Position numbers and translations under genes: made by a program. From Adhaeribacter aerolatus (lineage in GTDB: Bacteria > Bacteroidota > Bacteroidia > Cytophagales > Hymenobacteraceae), in assembly GCF_007991635.1 (NCBI RefSeq), contig NZ_BJYS01000046.1:1-62648 (forward strand): a DNA stretch of 62,648 bases. The letters run 5' to 3'. A model generated the notes under the pieces. The model was given only the letters and a program-made list of their open reading frames with translations. It had not been told where the DNA came from and did no database searches. Below are positions 25,788 through 34,888 of this stretch, one piece after another. Each line of letters opens with the position of its first letter. Within the stretch, counting starts at the first letter, position 1.

Positions 25788-27914
25788 TTAATTATAATTT
25801 GGCAGGAAGCTGTAATCTTTACCGTATTCTACCATTTGTTTAACAAAATCGGTGGGATAAGAAATTTTTACATCCTGTATTTGGCCATCCTGCATTACCG
25901 GCGTTAGTTTAGGCTGAATAAAACCTGAGTAAGGCGCATTATTTAGTTTGGCATAGCGCTCCAGTACTTCTTTGTGCAGGGCCGCGTCTACTTTCACGCC
26001 ATAATTTTCGATTAGGTTTTTCGCGCCTTCAAAATCACCCTCCGAGGTAATACGCTGGGTCTCGCGGAGTAGTTGACCGAACAGGTTACGCAATTTGGTG
26101 TAATCATTTATCCGGAAATAAGTTTTGCCGTTGTGTTTAACTTGTTCAATCACGTTGTCGGCTTTGCCTTTTTCATAAGCCCATTTGGCCACCATCTGGC
26201 GGTTGCGCATGTGGGCCTCTTCAATATTTTCACCTAGTTCAATCCGGGATAACTGTGTCATTAAACCATTCCGAATGTAGCCATCGTATTCTGCTTTACC
26301 TACTTCCAGCGAAGGCATTACCCCCAATTCCACCAGCTTCGGATCCATCATGAAATAAAGAGCTACTAAATCGGCGCGGCCTTCTTCTATGGCCGAAGCG
26401 TAACTTTTTAAGGTTTGTTTAGGCGTACCTACCCCGGGGTTTATCTGTCCGGAAGCATGACCAATTACTTCGTGCATATCGGTGTGCAGGTTGCCCGATA
26501 AAGCGCCGTATTGCCGCGATCGGGCTGCCTCCTCCGGCGAAAAGGCAAACTCATCCAGCGCCGAACTTTTGGCCGCTGCCTGGTTATAAGCGTACACAAT
26601 ATTACCCAGGTTTACCGATTTGGAGCCGTGTTCTTTCCGTATCCAGTTGGCGTTGGGCAGGTTTATACCAATGGGAGTAGGTGGCGCGGCATCGCCGCCT
26701 TCTACAACCACCGTAATCACTTTTGCCGAAATACCAGTTACATTCTTCTTTTTGTGCTCATTCTGAATTGGTGCATTATCTTCGAACCACTGGGCCTGAT
26801 CGCCGATGGCTTTAATGCGTTTGGTGGCATCCAAGTCTTTAATCGAAACCACCGATTCGTAAGAAGCCTTGTAGCCCAACGGGTCGCCGTACACTTCAAT
26901 AAAACCGTTTACCACATCAATCCGGGAATCGGTATCCTTTACCCAGGCAATGCTGTATTCGTCGAATATTTTCAGGTCGCCGGTTTTATAATATTGAGCT
27001 AACTTATTCAGGGCCAGTTTCTGCTTGGGATTTTCGGCTACGGCCGAGGCTTTCTCGAGCCAGTAAACAATTTTGGAAATGGCCGGTGAATACATGCCGC
27101 CTACTTTCCAAACCTTCTCCACTATTTTGCCATTTTCCTTTACCAGTTTCGAGTTTAAACCATGAGAAATCGGGCGAAGATCGTTTTTGTTTATTTGTTT
27201 GGCCAGGTAAGCTTCTACTTCTTTTTGGGTTAAACCTTCGTAAAAATTATTGGCCGAAGTTTTAACCAAATCTGCGCCCTCCGCTAAATTAACCCGTTTG
27301 GCCGCAATGGCCGGGTCGAACATGATAGGAGTAAGCGTAGCAATCAGTTTATCCGGGGTTTCGCCTTTTTGCAGTGGGAAATCACCATTAGGCGAATTTT
27401 TTACCAAGGTGGCAAAATAGGCTTTGCTAAATTCCGGCGTAAATTTATTGTTGGAGTAATGGTGGTGAATGCCGTTGGAAAACCAGACGCGTTTGGTATA
27501 AGTCATGAATTTCTGGAACTCCTGGCTTTGACGGTCGCCGTTATAGTTTGCCACAATGGCATCTAAAGTGCGACGAATGCGCAGGTTGTGCTTAAAATTC
27601 TGGTCGTAAATAATATCGCGGCCCGATAGCGCAGCTTCGTACAAATAATAGAGTAGTTCTTTTTGTTTAGCAGTTAATTCTTCGAAACCCGGTACCTGGT
27701 ACCGCAGAATGCGCAAATCGGCAAACTGGTCGGTAAAGTATTTAAAAGTATCGGCCGGCGTTTCTATTTTCTGCGGCTCGGAAGCAACCGATACAGTATT
27801 TTGAGTATTATTTTCGGTAACGGTGTTGTTGGTAGTAGCAACTGGTTTGGCGCAACCACCCAAAAGTAAGGCGGCCAGGGCAAAGGCCGATAAATATTGA
27901 TGATTTTTGTTCAT
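25788..27914 (-). CDS. Dipeptidyl-peptidase III-like lipoprotein (peptidase M49)
   Basis: A zinc metallopeptidase of family M49, removing dipeptides from peptide N-termini. The start ATG 27914 gives MNKNHQYLSAFALAALLLGGC, a clean lipoprotein signal. An in-frame start at 27947 only adds an unlikely leader. The family's zinc motif HEVIGH (HExxGH) lies near residue 480 and the third ligand in EEGRAD near 508. The length of 708 residues matches the family. It is predicted to be anchored to the outer membrane or in the periplasm. It follows menE by about 35 bases on the same strand and may be co-transcribed. Confidence 0.93.
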   Translation of the reverse strand: MNKNHQYLSAFALAALLLGGCAKPVATTNNTVTENNTQNTVSVASEPQKIETPADTFKYFTDQFADLRILRYQVPGFEELTAKQKELLYYLYEAALSGRDIIYDQNFKHNLRIRRTLDAIVANYNGDRQSQEFQKFMTYTKRVWFSNGIHHHYSNNKFTPEFSKAYFATLVKNSPNGDFPLQKGETPDKLIATLTPIMFDPAIAAKRVNLAEGADLVKTSANNFYEGLTQKEVEAYLAKQINKNDLRPISHGLNSKLVKENGKIVEKVWKVGGMYSPAISKIVYWLEKASAVAENPKQKLALNKLAQYYKTGDLKIFDEYSIAWVKDTDSRIDVVNGFIEVYGDPLGYKASYESVVSIKDLDATKRIKAIGDQAQWFEDNAPIQNEHKKKNVTGISAKVITVVVEGGDAAPPTPIGINLPNANWIRKEHGSKSVNLGNIVYAYNQAAAKSSALDEFAFSPEEAARSRQYGALSGNLHTDMHEVIGHASGQINPGVGTPKQTLKSYASAIEEGRADLVALYFMMDPKLVELGVMPSLEVGKAEYDGYIRNGLMTQLSRIELGENIEEAHMRNRQMVAKWAYEKGKADNVIEQVKHNGKTYFRINDYTKLRNLFGQLLRETQRITSEGDFEGAKNLIENYGVKVDAALHKEVLERYAKLNNAPYSGFIQPKLTPVMQDGQIQDVKISYPTDFVKQMVEYGKDYSFLPNYN

Positions 27915-27949
27915 GAAAGGATAATAAGAAAATAAACTAAAAAGCATTG

Positions 27950-29050
27950 TTACTGCTGCTGCAATTGTTGTAGGGTAGCAGCCTTATCTGTTTTACCGGA
28001 GGCAGTACTTTTAAAATTTTTAGTGTAAAGATACTGCTTGGGCAGCTCGTATTTATGCAAAAAATGCGCCAACTCCTTTTTAATATTATTTTCAATTTCT
28101 TCCGGCAAAGTTTTGCCTTCCAGCACTGCCACTAATTTACTGCCTAATTTTACTTCCGGCACTGCTGTTACAAAAGACCGGCACCCGATATTTAGCTTAA
28201 TTAAAATTTGGGCCAAGGCTACTTCTACTTTTTCCAGCTGCACTTTATAGCCACCAGTATTGATGGTATTATCAGCCCGGCCCAGCCATTCAAAAGTATG
28301 CGCATCGTGTAAGGTTACCAAGTCATTCGTAACAATGGTTTGGTTATTTGTAATATCGCCTTTAATGGTCAGGCAACCCCGCTCGTCCAGACTCAGCTTA
28401 ATATCCGGAAAAGCTTTGTAAAATAATTCCGGCTCCGGGCCATTCAGGCGGCGCAAGGCAATATGCGAAACAGTTTCGGTCATGCCGTAGCTGTGGTAAA
28501 CCGGTGCTTTTACAGTTTTTACGGCTTCGGCTAATTCGGACGTTACCGGCGCTCCGCCCACCAGAATAGCTTTGGCCATATCTAAAATTAACTTTTTGGC
28601 CGGCGATTCGGAAATGATGGTTTGTAATTGATAAGGTACCAGCGAAATAAAATCGAACGGCTGTTCGGGTTTGGAGAAGGCCAATGGGTTGCCAATGGGT
28701 TCAATAATAGTCAGGTGTAAATCGGCCACCAGGCCTCTTACCACCATCATCATACCCGAAATGGCTTCTACGTTCAAACTCACCAATACCCGGTCGCCGG
28801 CTTGTAGTTGCAGAAAAGCTATGGTCCGGCGGGCGCTGGCTTCCATTTGGGTCCGGGTAAGGGTAATATTCTTAGGTGGCCCCGTAGAGCCGGACGTATG
28901 CACTACAAATTCCTGCTGCCCGTTCAGCCAGTTCCGGCAAAATTCCAGCACCTTCGCCTCATAGCCGTTTATCGGGATACTGTTCCGAAAAGAGTAGGCC
29001 GCAATTTCTTCGTAGTAAAACTTCTTGCCGTTCAGTTCCAGGTGATCCAT
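27950..29050 (-). CDS. menE: o-succinylbenzoate-CoA ligase
   Basis: An adenylate-forming enzyme that activates o-succinylbenzoate with CoA in menaquinone synthesis. The 366 residues fit the short Bacteroidota form. The AMP-binding P-loop TSGSTGPPKN lies at about 52-61, followed by YHSYGMTETVSHIA near 190, a GRADNTINTGGYKVQ hinge near 258 and the catalytic Lys region SGKTDKAA close to the C-terminus. Genomic context (menB 168 bases upstream, menD and menF further up) supports menE over other acyl-CoA ligases. menC, which makes its substrate, is not in the window. Confidence 0.9.
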   Translation of the reverse strand: MDHLELNGKKFYYEEIAAYSFRNSIPINGYEAKVLEFCRNWLNGQQEFVVHTSGSTGPPKNITLTRTQMEASARRTIAFLQLQAGDRVLVSLNVEAISGMMMVVRGLVADLHLTIIEPIGNPLAFSKPEQPFDFISLVPYQLQTIISESPAKKLILDMAKAILVGGAPVTSELAEAVKTVKAPVYHSYGMTETVSHIALRRLNGPEPELFYKAFPDIKLSLDERGCLTIKGDITNNQTIVTNDLVTLHDAHTFEWLGRADNTINTGGYKVQLEKVEVALAQILIKLNIGCRSFVTAVPEVKLGSKLVAVLEGKTLPEEIENNIKKELAHFLHKYELPKQYLYTKNFKSTASGKTDKAATLQQLQQQ

Positions 29051-29218
29051 TTTAGTTATTAGTAATTAGTAGTTAGTTATTAGATTTTAGTGGTTTGTAA
29101 ATAATTCCGTTTGAAGTCTTTCAGCCAGAAATTAGGTTTATATATGTCCCGCTTCCATATCTAACAAATTAATTTTACCCTTACTTCTTCCAAATACTAA
29201 CAACTAATCACTTTAAAC

Positions 29219-30043
29219 TCACGGGAATTTCGGATATTTCGAAAAGTCGGGTTTGCGTTTTTCCAGGAAAGCGTTTTTGCCTTCTTTGGCTTCGTCGGAT
29301 AAATAATAAAGGAGGGTGGCATTGCCGGCAAGTTCCTGAATACCGGCTTGCCCGTCGAGTTCGGCGTTAAAGGCCGATTTCAGCATACGCAACGCCATGG
29401 GGCTCTTCTCCAGTATTTTCTGACACCAGGCTACGGTGGTTTCTTCCAGTTGTTCCAGCGGTACTACTTTATTAACCAAACCCATTTGCAACGCATCCTG
29501 GGCATCGTACTGGTCGCAGAGGTACCAGATTTCGCGGGCTTTTTTCTGCCCCACAATCCGCGCCAGGTAAGAAGCACCGAAACCTCCATCAAACGAACCT
29601 ACATTGGGGCCGGTCTGCCCGAAGCGGGCATTTTCAGCCGCAATGGTTAAATCGCAAACTACATGCAGCACGTGACCGCCGCCAATAGCCCAGCCCGCTA
29701 CCATGGCTACCACTGGTTTCGGTATTCGCCGGATCTGCATTTGTAAATCCAGCACGTTCAGGCGCGGAACGGTGTCTTCACCCACGTAGCCACCATGCCC
29801 GCGCACGCTTTGGTCGCCGCCGCTGCAAAAGGCGCGGCCACCTTCGCCAGACAACACAATTACACCTATTTCGGGGTTCTGGCGGGCCAGTTCCATGGCC
29901 TCACTCATTTCCTGCACCGTTAAAGGGGTAAACGCATTGTGTTTTTCGGGGCGGTTGATGCTGATGCGGCCAATGCCGTTGTACTGCTGAAATAATATTT
30001 CTTTATATTCTTTAATGGTTTGCCAGGGATATTTTAACTGCAT
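29219..30043 (-). CDS. menB: 1,4-dihydroxy-2-naphthoyl-CoA synthase
   Basis: A crotonase-fold enzyme that closes the naphthoquinone ring from o-succinylbenzoyl-CoA. The 274 residues have the family start [26 protein letters not shown]. The oxyanion-hole box [15 protein letters not shown] (MenB-specific insertion) lies near 72-86. [12 protein letters not shown] and [13 protein letters not shown] follow. The bicarbonate/Asp features of type I MenB cannot be judged by eye. A terminator separates it from the doxX genes, and a near-consensus box (TACCTTCG) lies upstream on the minus strand near 30080, so it may start its own transcript with menE. Confidence 0.95.
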   Translation of the reverse strand: MQLKYPWQTIKEYKEILFQQYNGIGRISINRPEKHNAFTPLTVQEMSEAMELARQNPEIGVIVLSGEGGRAFCSGGDQSVRGHGGYVGEDTVPRLNVLDLQMQIRRIPKPVVAMVAGWAIGGGHVLHVVCDLTIAAENARFGQTGPNVGSFDGGFGASYLARIVGQKKAREIWYLCDQYDAQDALQMGLVNKVVPLEQLEETTVAWCQKILEKSPMALRMLKSAFNAELDGQAGIQELAGNATLLYYLSDEAKEGKNAFLEKRKPDFSKYPKFP

Positions 30044-30134
30044 ATTTTAGTTCAATAAGGTTAATGCTATAGGGTTTCGAAGGTAGAGCATCTTACGGGA
30101 AAATAAAAATCAGGATTAGATTTGCTCTAAAATC

Positions 30135-30165
30135 AAAAAACACGGAGTAGGCTCCGTGTTTTTAT
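30135..30165. terminator. Bidirectional terminator between doxX and menB
   Basis: AAAAACACGGAG (30135-30146) pairs perfectly with CTCCGTGTTTTT (30152-30163). It splits the menF-menD-doxX-doxX run from menB-menE. Confidence 0.85.
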
Positions 30166-30238
30166 AGTTGTTTTATTAGAATTAAAAATTTGATGAAGTA
30201 GGCCGGTTTTTAATTAGGGGCTATCAATATTAAAAAAA

Positions 30239-30733
30239 TTACTCTTCCTCGTACGATTTAATATAACGATCCACCGACCAAGGGCCGGAACCGATAATGA
30301 GAAAAATTATCAGCAGCACGAGGGTTGCTACCGAAATCCACCATTCTGCGGTAATGGCCGAAGTATCTTTGCCTGACCACACAAACATTACCCCACCCGG
30401 AACCATCTGGTTAATATTATCGGTCGAAAAACCGGGCCAGATAAAAAAGACCGCCCCAATCAGGATAGGAATCTGAAAAAGTGCTGCCAGCCGGGTTTGA
30501 AAGCCAATAGCGATCAAAAATCCACCCACAATGTGTACAAAGGCAATAATATAGGCCAGTTGCAGGGAGTTCCAGTCGATGTTTACATTTTGTAGTAACC
30601 TTTGCAGCGCCCATATGTCATTTAAAAAGGCAATACCTTTACCCAGGAGAAAAATACCCAATGCCATCCGGAAAATGTCCATCCAGGCCGGATGGCTTGC
30701 CGACCAGTTGTCAATTCTTTGTGTTAATTCCAT
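30239..30733 (-). CDS. DoxX family membrane protein (copy 2)
   Basis: 164 residues with four predicted membrane helices (about 17-35, 56-75, 82-100, 127-148). The DoxX-like core is visible in DIFRMALGIFLLGKGIAFL, AYIIAFVHIVGGFLIAIGF and the C-terminal WSVDRY. It is a clear paralogue of the adjacent gene at 30804; both start MELT and end with SGPWSxDxY. DoxX family members are linked to redox or quinone-related membrane complexes, but the role of this pair is unknown. It lies between menD and menB, on the same strand. Confidence 0.88.
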   Translation of the reverse strand: MELTQRIDNWSASHPAWMDIFRMALGIFLLGKGIAFLNDIWALQRLLQNVNIDWNSLQLAYIIAFVHIVGGFLIAIGFQTRLAALFQIPILIGAVFFIWPGFSTDNINQMVPGGVMFVWSGKDTSAITAEWWISVATLVLLIIFLIIGSGPWSVDRYIKSYEEE

Positions 30734-30803
30734 TGATTTACTGTTTTGTAATAGAAAACAAAAACGTATTAATCAATTGCAGCCCTTGTGCTAAAGGCTG
30801 GCT

Positions 30804-31241
30804 TTAACGCTCCCGGTGGGTACGCATGTACTGGTCCAGCGACCAAGGGCCGGAACCATAAATATAAAATACTATTAACAACAAAAGGGTAACGGCTGAA
30901 ACCCACCACTCCGTGTTAATGGTACGCATGCTTTCATCGGGATGAACGAAGAGGACAGCGCCCAGCAAAATGGGAAGCTGAAACAAAATAGCCGCGCGGG
31001 TTACCAACCCCAAGGCTATGAGAATGCCGCCCACCAAATGAGCAAAAGCAATATAATGCGCGAAGATAAAAGAGGACCAATCGAGGTTAATATTTATCAG
31101 TAATCTTTCTAAAACACTAATATCACTGATAAATACCAAGCCTTTAAACAAAATGAAAGTACCTAATCCCATACGGATGAGGTCGAGCCAGGCCGGGTGA
31201 TGAGTGTCAGCCCAGTGGCCAATACGATGTGTTAACTCCAT
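30804..31241 (-). CDS. DoxX family membrane protein (copy 1)
   Basis: 145 residues from ATG 31241; an in-frame TTG six bases earlier is less likely. Four membrane helices are predicted. The pattern LDLIRMGLGTFILFKGLVFI, HYIAFAHLVGGILIALGLVTR and SGPWSLDQY repeats that of the downstream gene, showing a tandem duplication with moderate divergence. The second copy carries an insertion of about 18 residues before its last helix. It lies 82 bases after menD and 70 bases before copy 2, so it is probably transcribed with the menaquinone genes. Confidence 0.88.
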   Translation of the reverse strand: MELTHRIGHWADTHHPAWLDLIRMGLGTFILFKGLVFISDISVLERLLININLDWSSFIFAHYIAFAHLVGGILIALGLVTRAAILFQLPILLGAVLFVHPDESMRTINTEWWVSAVTLLLLIVFYIYGSGPWSLDQYMRTHRER

Positions 31242-31323
31242 AGCCAAAAATTTTATGTAACCTTTTTATTTTTATACGATTCTCATAAAACTTAGGACCT
31301 AAAAAACTTGCTTATTTTTAAAG

Positions 31324-33021
31324 TTAAGTAGCCTTAAAAGGAGATTCTCTTTTGAAACGGTCGAAAAAGGCAGCATTTTCGGGGCTGGAAGTAAAGATTT
31401 CCAGAATGCCGGGGCCGGCTTGCCAGAACAAGAGCAGGTTTTTAGTTAAATCCGGTAAGCTGTGGCACGGGAAATAAGCCATTTTAAAATCTTTGGCGGT
31501 CTGTTCCGCATTTAAGTACTGGTAGGTTTCAAAGAACTCGGCCAGCTCGGGTTGTTGCCGGGGGCCATCAATCAGCCGGAAAATGCCGCCGGCTTGGTTA
31601 TTTAAAAGTACAATTCTAAGATTAGCGGGTAAATAATTGTGCCACAAACCATTGCGGTCGTAAAAAAAGGCCAGGTCGCCGGTAATTAATACAGTTAAAT
31701 TTGGTGAACTAAGGGCCGAACCCACCGTTGTACTGGTACAGCCATCGATGCCGCTGGTGCCCCGGTTGGCAAAAACAGTTACCTGCTGCCTGGGCTTCAG
31801 CCCAATAATATTGGCATACCGCACCGACATACTATTGGCTAAATGCAAATTAACCAATTGGGGCAAATGCTTTAATACCTGGTAGTAAGCCGTAAACTCG
31901 TTATATGCTGGCCCGGATAAGAAGTCTGTTAAGTATTTTTTTGCCTTTTTTTCCTCTTGTTGCCAAACCTGTTGGTAATTGCGCTCAGTCCGGTAGTGGG
32001 TGCTGCCTAATGCATTAAAAAAGCTGATCGGCGTAGTCCGGATTATTTGGGTTAAAGATTGAAAAGGGTCGGCTACTGTGCCGGCGGGTTGCAGGTGCCA
32101 ATGGGCGCGGGGCGGAAATGCTCTTAAAAATAATTTGAGATTTTTAGAAATATTTGATAAACCAAAAGTAATTAATAAATCAGGCTGCACGTCCGGTGCT
32201 ATAGCCGTATTTTTACCCGACAGGTAAGTATCCTGGTAGCGACAAACACCCGGTATTTCGTGCAGGTTAGAAATAACATCGGCCACGATAACGGCACCCG
32301 TGTTGCGGGCAAATGCCTGTAATATTTGCGTTAGTTCCTCCTCGTAAGGCCCTTGACCAGCCACAACCAATATTTTCTGGTAACCGGCACTGGCAAATTT
32401 TAATAAATTAATATGAGAAGATGATAAATCGTAATCGATTGGCAATTCCCGGATAACTTTTACATTTTTCTGAAAATGGATCGGCTCCTCGGGTTTTGGG
32501 TAAAAAGGCTCGCGCAAAGGCACGTTCAGGTGTACCGGCCCGGGCGGGTAAGCCTCCGATTCGAGCAGGGCTTCGGAAACAAGGCGCTGACCATACCAGA
32601 TAGCATCGGGGTATTCGCCTTCGGAAGGAAATGAAAAACTCTTTTTGATATGGCGGCCGTAAATATTTTCCTGCCGGATGGTTTGCCCGTCCAACTGATC
32701 AATCCATTCGGCGGGACGGTCGGCGGTAATTACCAATAAAGGTACTTGCTGGTAAAAAGCTTCGGCTACCGCGGGTGCATAATTTAAGGCAGCGGTGCCG
32801 GAGGTGCATACCAAAACCACAGGCCGGCGGGTAGTTAAGGCAATACCCAATCCAATAAAAGCAGCCGCCCGCTCGTCCGATATAGTCCGGACCTGGATTT
32901 TGGGATGCCGGACAAAAGCCAGTGTTAAAGGCGCACACCTGGAACCCGGGGAAAGAACTACCTGCTGCACGCCGTACTGGGCGCAAATTTCCGCAATATT
33001 AAAAACCGCCTGTAAATTCAT
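31324..33021 (-). CDS. menD: 2-succinyl-5-enolpyruvyl-6-hydroxy-3-cyclohexene-1-carboxylate synthase
   Basis: A thiamine-diphosphate enzyme that joins isochorismate and 2-oxoglutarate in menaquinone synthesis. The 565 residues have the MenD N-terminus with LSPGSRCAPLTLAF near 24, the catalytic Glu region TISDERAAAFIGLG near 50, and TADRPAEWIDQLDGQTI near 119. The C-terminal ThDP/Mg region includes FANRGTSGIDGCTST near 417 and ITGDLAFFYDRNGL. Its start overlaps the menF stop by four bases (ATGA), so the two are translationally coupled. Confidence 0.96.
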   Translation of the reverse strand: MNLQAVFNIAEICAQYGVQQVVLSPGSRCAPLTLAFVRHPKIQVRTISDERAAAFIGLGIALTTRRPVVLVCTSGTAALNYAPAVAEAFYQQVPLLVITADRPAEWIDQLDGQTIRQENIYGRHIKKSFSFPSEGEYPDAIWYGQRLVSEALLESEAYPPGPVHLNVPLREPFYPKPEEPIHFQKNVKVIRELPIDYDLSSSHINLLKFASAGYQKILVVAGQGPYEEELTQILQAFARNTGAVIVADVISNLHEIPGVCRYQDTYLSGKNTAIAPDVQPDLLITFGLSNISKNLKLFLRAFPPRAHWHLQPAGTVADPFQSLTQIIRTTPISFFNALGSTHYRTERNYQQVWQQEEKKAKKYLTDFLSGPAYNEFTAYYQVLKHLPQLVNLHLANSMSVRYANIIGLKPRQQVTVFANRGTSGIDGCTSTTVGSALSSPNLTVLITGDLAFFYDRNGLWHNYLPANLRIVLLNNQAGGIFRLIDGPRQQPELAEFFETYQYLNAEQTAKDFKMAYFPCHSLPDLTKNLLLFWQAGPGILEIFTSSPENAAFFDRFKRESPFKAT

Positions 33022-34232
33022 TTCTTTTTCTTAACCATAATTTCCCGCATGGTTTCCATTTTTAGTTTGGTTTCCTGCCACTCTTTTTCAGGTTCCGACT
33101 CGGCGGTAATACCAGCACCGGCGTACAATAACGCTAAATCTTCGAAAAGCTGCAGGCACCGCAGGTTTACAAAAATATGTGATTCGCCGTCTACCTGCAC
33201 CGGACCCAGAAAACCGCTGTAATAAGCGCGATCATAGCCTTCGTTCTGATAAATAAATTCGGTAGCGGGTTGTTTGGGCATGCCACAAACGGCCGAAGTA
33301 GGGTGCAGCAAAGTCAGCATATCGGTTCCTAACTTCGGAAATGGCACCTGGGTCATATCCACGGTAAAATCGGTGCGGAGGTGCATTAAATTACCGGCTA
33401 CCACGGTACGGGGCCCGGCTTCGGTGTATTCGCGCAGCCGAATGCTTTTAAAACAATTTAAAATATAACGCTCTACCATCGATTGTTCTTCAATCTCTTT
33501 CTGCCCCCAACGGGCTTTGGCCGGATTAATTTCGGGCGTTAGAGGTTGCGTACCGGCCAGCGCTACGGTTTTAAAGAGCTTTTTACTATTTATCTGCACC
33601 AGTATTTCGGGCGAAGCGCCCATCCAGGTGCCTACTTCCGGAATAGATACCAGTGAAACAAAGGCGTTTTTATACTTCGCTTGCAATTGGCAAAATCCCT
33701 GCAGCACATTAAAATCCGTTTCCAGTGGGTAAGCCTTGGTTCGGGAAAGCACCACCTTTTCAAATAAGCCATCTTCAATAGCCCGCACGGCTTTCGCAAC
33801 CACCGTCATAAAATCGGGTTTATTTGTTTCGGTGGGTAAAACGTGGCGGTTTACGTGCCAGGTAGTAGCGGACCGGGTATCTTTAATTTTCTGAAAATAT
33901 TCCTGCAGTCTTTTAACCAGCGCTACATACTCCGGATTTTCATTCAGTTTAAAATTGAACTTAAGTTTAGAAGAAAGGCTGCTGAACGTTATGTCGGCAT
34001 TAATAAAGGCCGCCGGGTTATTGCCGGTAATTTGAAAAGGATAGAAGGCAAAACCGGAAAGGCCACCCTCCAAATGGGGTACAGTGGCCAGCGTTTGTAC
34101 CCCTCGCAGTGAGAGACATAATTTTATCTCGGCTGAATCGGGCAATCGCCAAACCGCTACCGGCAAGTTAAAACGCACCGCCGTCGCAAATAAAGCTTCT
34201 AATGTATTTCTATAATCTCCTTCTAGGGTCAC
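33018..34232 (-). CDS. menF: Isochorismate synthase
   Basis: A chorismate-binding enzyme converting chorismate to isochorismate, the first menaquinone-specific step. The 404 residues end with the conserved chorismate-utilising domain: EKVVLSRTKAY near 180, MGASPEILVQI near 228, HLRTDF and the catalytic HPTSAVCGMPK box near 312, and a GFLGPVQVDGES stretch with the Mg ligands. Overlap with menD makes isochorismate synthase (menF) the preferred assignment over salicylate- or anthranilate-type enzymes. It is the first gene of the menF-menD-doxX-doxX unit. Confidence 0.94.
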   Translation of the reverse strand: MTLEGDYRNTLEALFATAVRFNLPVAVWRLPDSAEIKLCLSLRGVQTLATVPHLEGGLSGFAFYPFQITGNNPAAFINADITFSSLSSKLKFNFKLNENPEYVALVKRLQEYFQKIKDTRSATTWHVNRHVLPTETNKPDFMTVVAKAVRAIEDGLFEKVVLSRTKAYPLETDFNVLQGFCQLQAKYKNAFVSLVSIPEVGTWMGASPEILVQINSKKLFKTVALAGTQPLTPEINPAKARWGQKEIEEQSMVERYILNCFKSIRLREYTEAGPRTVVAGNLMHLRTDFTVDMTQVPFPKLGTDMLTLLHPTSAVCGMPKQPATEFIYQNEGYDRAYYSGFLGPVQVDGESHIFVNLRCLQLFEDLALLYAGAGITAESEPEKEWQETKLKMETMREIMVKKKK

Positions 34233-34403
34233 TTAAATAGTCTGCTGCAATTTAAATACTGGATTAGTAGCCAGCCTGTTCCGATATATTTTAGCTTATA
34301 ACTCGTTCTAAACCTCAATTCTTATTGTTTTCCTCAAAGAGAATTAAAAGCCTAAATTCCAGATACCTCTGCCGAAGGAGATGGTTAGGGTAAGGTCTTA
34401 CGC

Positions 34404-34832
34404 TTAAGCTTGCTTGGCCCGGTCCAGGACGGCTACCGTTAACCGGCTAATACAAACCAGATCTCCGGCATCGTTGTTTATTTTTATTTCCCAAACCTGG
34501 GTTTTACGGCCTACGTGCAGCGCAGTTGCCCGACCGTGCACAAAACCATTGCGCACCGCTTTAATATGATTTGCGTTTATATCGAGGCCTACGCAATTTT
34601 GCTTTTGGGTGTCTATCTGCAAAGAAGCCCCGATGCTGCCCAGCGTTTCGGCCAAAGCCACCGAAGCACCGCCGTGTAAAATGCCAAAGGGCTGGTGGGT
34701 GCGATGGTCGACGGGCATTTTACCGCACAAAAAATCAGCACCAACTTCGGTAATTTCCATACCCAAAGTTTCAGCCAGTGTATTTTTGCACAAGTCGTTT
34801 AGTCTTTGCAGCGTATCTTTCTCAGCGGACAT
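34404..34832 (-). CDS. Hotdog-fold thioesterase, possible DHNA-CoA hydrolase
   Basis: 142 residues from ATG 34832. A GTG at 34862 is also in frame but gives an atypical leader. This is a PaaI/MenI-type hotdog thioesterase. The HQPFGILHGGASVALAETLGS stretch near residue 50 holds the catalytic acid and the helix that caps CoA, followed by DINANHIK and a C-terminal AxV end. Its place 170 bases upstream of menF, on the same strand, makes hydrolysis of 1,4-dihydroxy-2-naphthoyl-CoA in menaquinone synthesis a good guess. The fold alone cannot separate this from PaaI/YdiI-like functions. Confidence 0.75.
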   Translation of the reverse strand: MSAEKDTLQRLNDLCKNTLAETLGMEITEVGADFLCGKMPVDHRTHQPFGILHGGASVALAETLGSIGASLQIDTQKQNCVGLDINANHIKAVRNGFVHGRATALHVGRKTQVWEIKINNDAGDLVCISRLTVAVLDRAKQA

Positions 34833-34888
34833 ATGGAAAAAGTTAAGGCTAAATTCAGGCACATTAACAGACTTGCTTTTCGGTTTAA

